Part shown: positions 62,058 to 64,000 of the stretch, piece after piece
Numbering within the stretch: position 1 is the stretch's first letter
Layout: every line of letters begins with the position of its first letter
NCBI GenBank assembly: GCA_029862165.1
Contig: JAOTXU010000010.1
Location: 1-64,000 of the forward strand
Direction of reading: 5' to 3'
From: Gammaproteobacteria bacterium
GTDB lineage: Bacteria > Pseudomonadota > Gammaproteobacteria > Steroidobacterales > JABDKV01
Length of the DNA: 64,000 nt
The notes under the pieces: model-generated
Database searches by the model: none
What the model was told of the DNA's origin: nothing
The model's input: the letters and a program-made list of their open reading frames with translations, nothing else
Made by a program: the position numbers and the translations under genes

Positions 62058-64000
62058 ATGAGTACCGCAGCCTCAGCAATTCCCCAGGAAGCTCAGCAAC
62101 GGCGTAATCCGCTGCGCTTTGTGACGGCAGCGTCGCTGTTCGACGGTCACGACGCCGCAATCAATATTATTCGGCGACTCATCCAGGCCCAGGGCGCCGA
62201 GGTCATCCACCTCGGTCATAACCGCAGTGTTGCGGATATCGTTAATGCCGCGATTCAGGAAGATGCGGATGCAATTGCTTGTAGCTCATATCAGGGTGGG
62301 CACAACGAATTTTTCCAGTACATGGTGGACATGTTGCGCCAGCAAGACTGCGAACACATTCGCGTCATTGTTGGTGGTGGTGGGACGATTGCCGCGCATG
62401 AAATCGAAGCGCTGGAATCCTACGGTGTTGAGAAAATCTACAGCCCAGAGGATGGTCTCCGACTCGGACTGACAGGCATGATCAAAGATGTGTTCGATCG
62501 TGTCCGCTCATGGGCACGACCCGTGATCGCTCCACAATCCGATGCTTCGTGTTCCGCATATAAGGGTGTCGCGACCGTATTGAGCGCGCTGGAGGAATCA
62601 CAGGATGCGCAGCGGACTGAGCAGTGGCGCGACGCGTGGAGCACGAGTGTGGGCAGTGCACCCGTACTTGGAATTACCGGGACCGGCGGCGCAGGCAAGA
62701 GTAGTCTGACCGACGAACTGCTTGGACGGTTTTTGCGACAATGTCCTGACCTGAAAATTGCCGTGCTCGCGATGGATCCGACCCGCCGGCGCAGCGGTGG
62801 CGCATTGCTCGGCGACCGCATAAGAATGAACAGTCTCGTCAACGATCGTATTTATATGCGCTCATTTGCGACCCGTCGCGCGCATATGGCTACCAGTGCA
62901 GTACTGTCGGATTCGGTAGCGTTTTTGCGACAGTGCGGTTTCGGCTTGGTGATAGTCGAAACTGCGGGTATCGGGCAAAGTGACAGCGAGATTGTGGACA
63001 TCGTCGACCTGTCGGTTTACGTGATGACTAGTGATTATGGTGCAGCTAGCCAACTCGAAAAAATCGAGATGCTGGATTTTGCAGATATTGTTGTACTCAA
63101 CAAGTACGAAAAACGTGGCGCCGCGGACGCCCTACGGGATATACGCAAGCAATGGAAACGAAATCACACGGCTTTCGATACAGTTGATAGCGACATACCT
63201 GTTTACCCAACGATAGCCAGCCAGTTCAATGATGCTGGTGTAAATCGCCTCTTTAACGCGTTGTGCCGGTCTCTTGAAGTCGCCGGGCACGCTGGAGACT
63301 GGACTAACGCGATTGCTGAGACACGAGAGATCAGTCCGCGCCAGGCAATTATTCCAGCCGAACGCATTCGTTATCTTGCCGACATTGCGACCGCCGGCCG
63401 CGCCACTGACGCAGACATTACCGCGCGCGCTAACGCGGCCAACCTTGCGCAGGCTTGTTACCGCGCACTAGAGGTGTTGGCCGATACCGAGCTGCCGCAG
63501 GCATACGACAGCTATCCGGCGAGTGCTATGGCTGGTGACGACGCCACCATGGTGACCCTAAGGCGCAGCTATAACGAAGCATTGACTGCCGTCGGCCCAA
63601 AAGCGCTTGGCCTTCTACGTGAATGGCCGGCGCGTGCTGAGAGTGTGCGACACGAAAACTATTCCTACACGGTACGCGGGCAAGAGATCAGCGGCAATAA
63701 TTACACTGAGACATTGAGTGGGAACCAGATTCCCAAAATCGCAGCACCACGGCTGTCTGGCTGGGGCGATCTCCTGCGCTTTCTCACGAAAGAAAATCTG
63801 CCCGGCGGTTTTCCGTATACGTCTGGCGTTTATCCATATCGAAGAGAACAGGAAGACCCGACCCGGCAATTTGCCGGTGAGGGGACGCCGGAGCGGACCA
63901 ACCGCCGGTTTCATTATTTGGCAGCCGGCCATGCCTCAACACGATTGTCGACTGCTTTCGATTCGACCACTCTTTACGGCGAAGATCCTGATCGACGTCC
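62058..64000 (+). CDS. icmF: Fused adenosylcobalamin-dependent acyl-CoA mutase, IcmF type (3' end outside window)
   Basis: The frame is open from the ATG at 62058 to the window end (647 residues seen; the family is about 1,080-1,100). The N-terminal domain is a B12-binding fold (about 15-145; FDGHDAAINIIRRLIQAQG, DAIACSSYQGGHNEFFQYM, VIVGGGGTI), although the usual DxHxxG is replaced by FDGHDAAI. A MeaB-like GTPase follows (about 200-430), with Walker A GTGGAGKSS at about 208-216, MDPTRRRSGGALLGDR, VETAGIGQSDSEIVD and the NKYEKRGAADAL base-recognition segment. The start of the mutase domain follows. It interconverts isobutyryl-CoA and n-butyryl-CoA (or pivalyl-CoA), the valine side of the hub. 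It is divergent from leucine dehydrogenase. Confidence 0.92.
   Translation, partial: MSTAASAIPQEAQQRRNPLRFVTAASLFDGHDAAINIIRRLIQAQGAEVIHLGHNRSVADIVNAAIQEDADAIACSSYQGGHNEFFQYMVDMLRQQDCEHIRVIVGGGGTIAAHEIEALESYGVEKIYSPEDGLRLGLTGMIKDVFDRVRSWARPVIAPQSDASCSAYKGVATVLSALEESQDAQRTEQWRDAWSTSVGSAPVLGITGTGGAGKSSLTDELLGRFLRQCPDLKIAVLAMDPTRRRSGGALLGDRIRMNSLVNDRIYMRSFATRRAHMATSAVLSDSVAFLRQCGFGLVIVETAGIGQSDSEIVDIVDLSVYVMTSDYGAASQLEKIEMLDFADIVVLNKYEKRGAADALRDIRKQWKRNHTAFDTVDSDIPVYPTIASQFNDAGVNRLFNALCRSLEVAGHAGDWTNAIAETREISPRQAIIPAERIRYLADIATAGRATDADITARANAANLAQACYRALEVLADTELPQAYDSYPASAMAGDDATMVTLRRSYNEALTAVGPKALGLLREWPARAESVRHENYSYTVRGQEISGNNYTETLSGNQIPKIAAPRLSGWGDLLRFLTKENLPGGFPYTSGVYPYRREQEDPTRQFAGEGTPERTNRRFHYLAAGHASTRLSTAFDSTTLYGEDPDRR

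Noticed and set aside
1..64000. tRNA, rRNA, CRISPR array or insertion sequence
   Set aside because: No cloverleaf-like spacing, rRNA core sequence, regularly spaced repeat or transposase-like gene was noticed while reading; no formal search could be run.

Overview
The window comes from a bacterial chromosome that reads as a free-living, aerobic to microaerobic gammaproteobacterium of moderate GC content. The evidence is the large 180-kDa-type NAD glutamate dehydrogenase, a complete leucine-degradation (liu-type) set with its own ETF and ETF-quinone oxidoreductase, ZapE, LigD/Ku end joining and c-di-GMP signalling genes. The family is not certain; a Woeseiales/Chromatiales-like marine or sediment lineage is a guess. 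I saw no rRNA, tRNA, CRISPR array or insertion sequence.

Region 1 (1-13.3 kb) is a cell-surface and signalling cluster, all on the plus strand. It holds the tail of one small secreted DUF11-like protein, a headless and frameshifted beta-helix relative, two intact secreted DUF11-like proteins separated by a strong hairpin, and a 1930-residue outer-membrane protein. That protein carries Ig-like/DUF11/SdrD-B modules, an internal OmpA peptidoglycan-binding domain and a C-terminal beta-barrel. A membrane FecR-domain protein, a Cache-HAMP histidine kinase and a REC-GGDEF regulator follow. The last junctions before the regulator are stop/start overlaps (TAATG, ATGA), so export, wall attachment and c-di-GMP output appear to be one unit. 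This is the best candidate for an undescribed system.

Region 2 (13.3-25.3 kb) is accessory. An integron attC-like site precedes three small lower-GC genes (VOC, DUF302, YCII). Then come a cytochrome c, an RquA-like rhodoquinone biosynthesis gene, divergent ligD and ku with a MerR-TPR regulator, an unrecognised membrane protein, a nested palindrome, and a minus-strand group (MFS transporter, glutaredoxin, DUF2891, PAP2).

Region 3 (25.4-34.9 kb) has an AidB/ACAD11-like acyl-CoA dehydrogenase, an overlapping pair of partly degenerate c-di-GMP proteins (HD-GYP without two metal-binding histidines; GGDEF-EAL with only EAL intact), a DUF962 protein, a PadR regulator with a perfect 18-bp palindrome, an unknown 196-residue protein, an ACAD10/11-like phosphotransferase, a crotonase, a MAPEG protein and an NYN/OST-HTH protein.

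Region 4 (34.9-64 kb) is an amino-acid catabolism hub. It encodes NAD glutamate dehydrogenase, branched-chain 2-oxoacid dehydrogenase E1-alpha/E1-beta/E2 (no E3 here), tryptophan 2,3-dioxygenase, and then a long minus-strand run from leucine dehydrogenase through isovaleryl-CoA dehydrogenase, thiolase, methylcrotonyl-CoA carboxylase, methylglutaconyl-CoA hydratase, HMG-CoA lyase, an HSD10-like dehydrogenase, ETF-QO, ETF and acetoacetyl-CoA synthetase. Together these take leucine to acetyl-CoA and pass the flavin electrons to quinone. A fused acyl-CoA mutase (IcmF type) starts divergently and runs off the window end.
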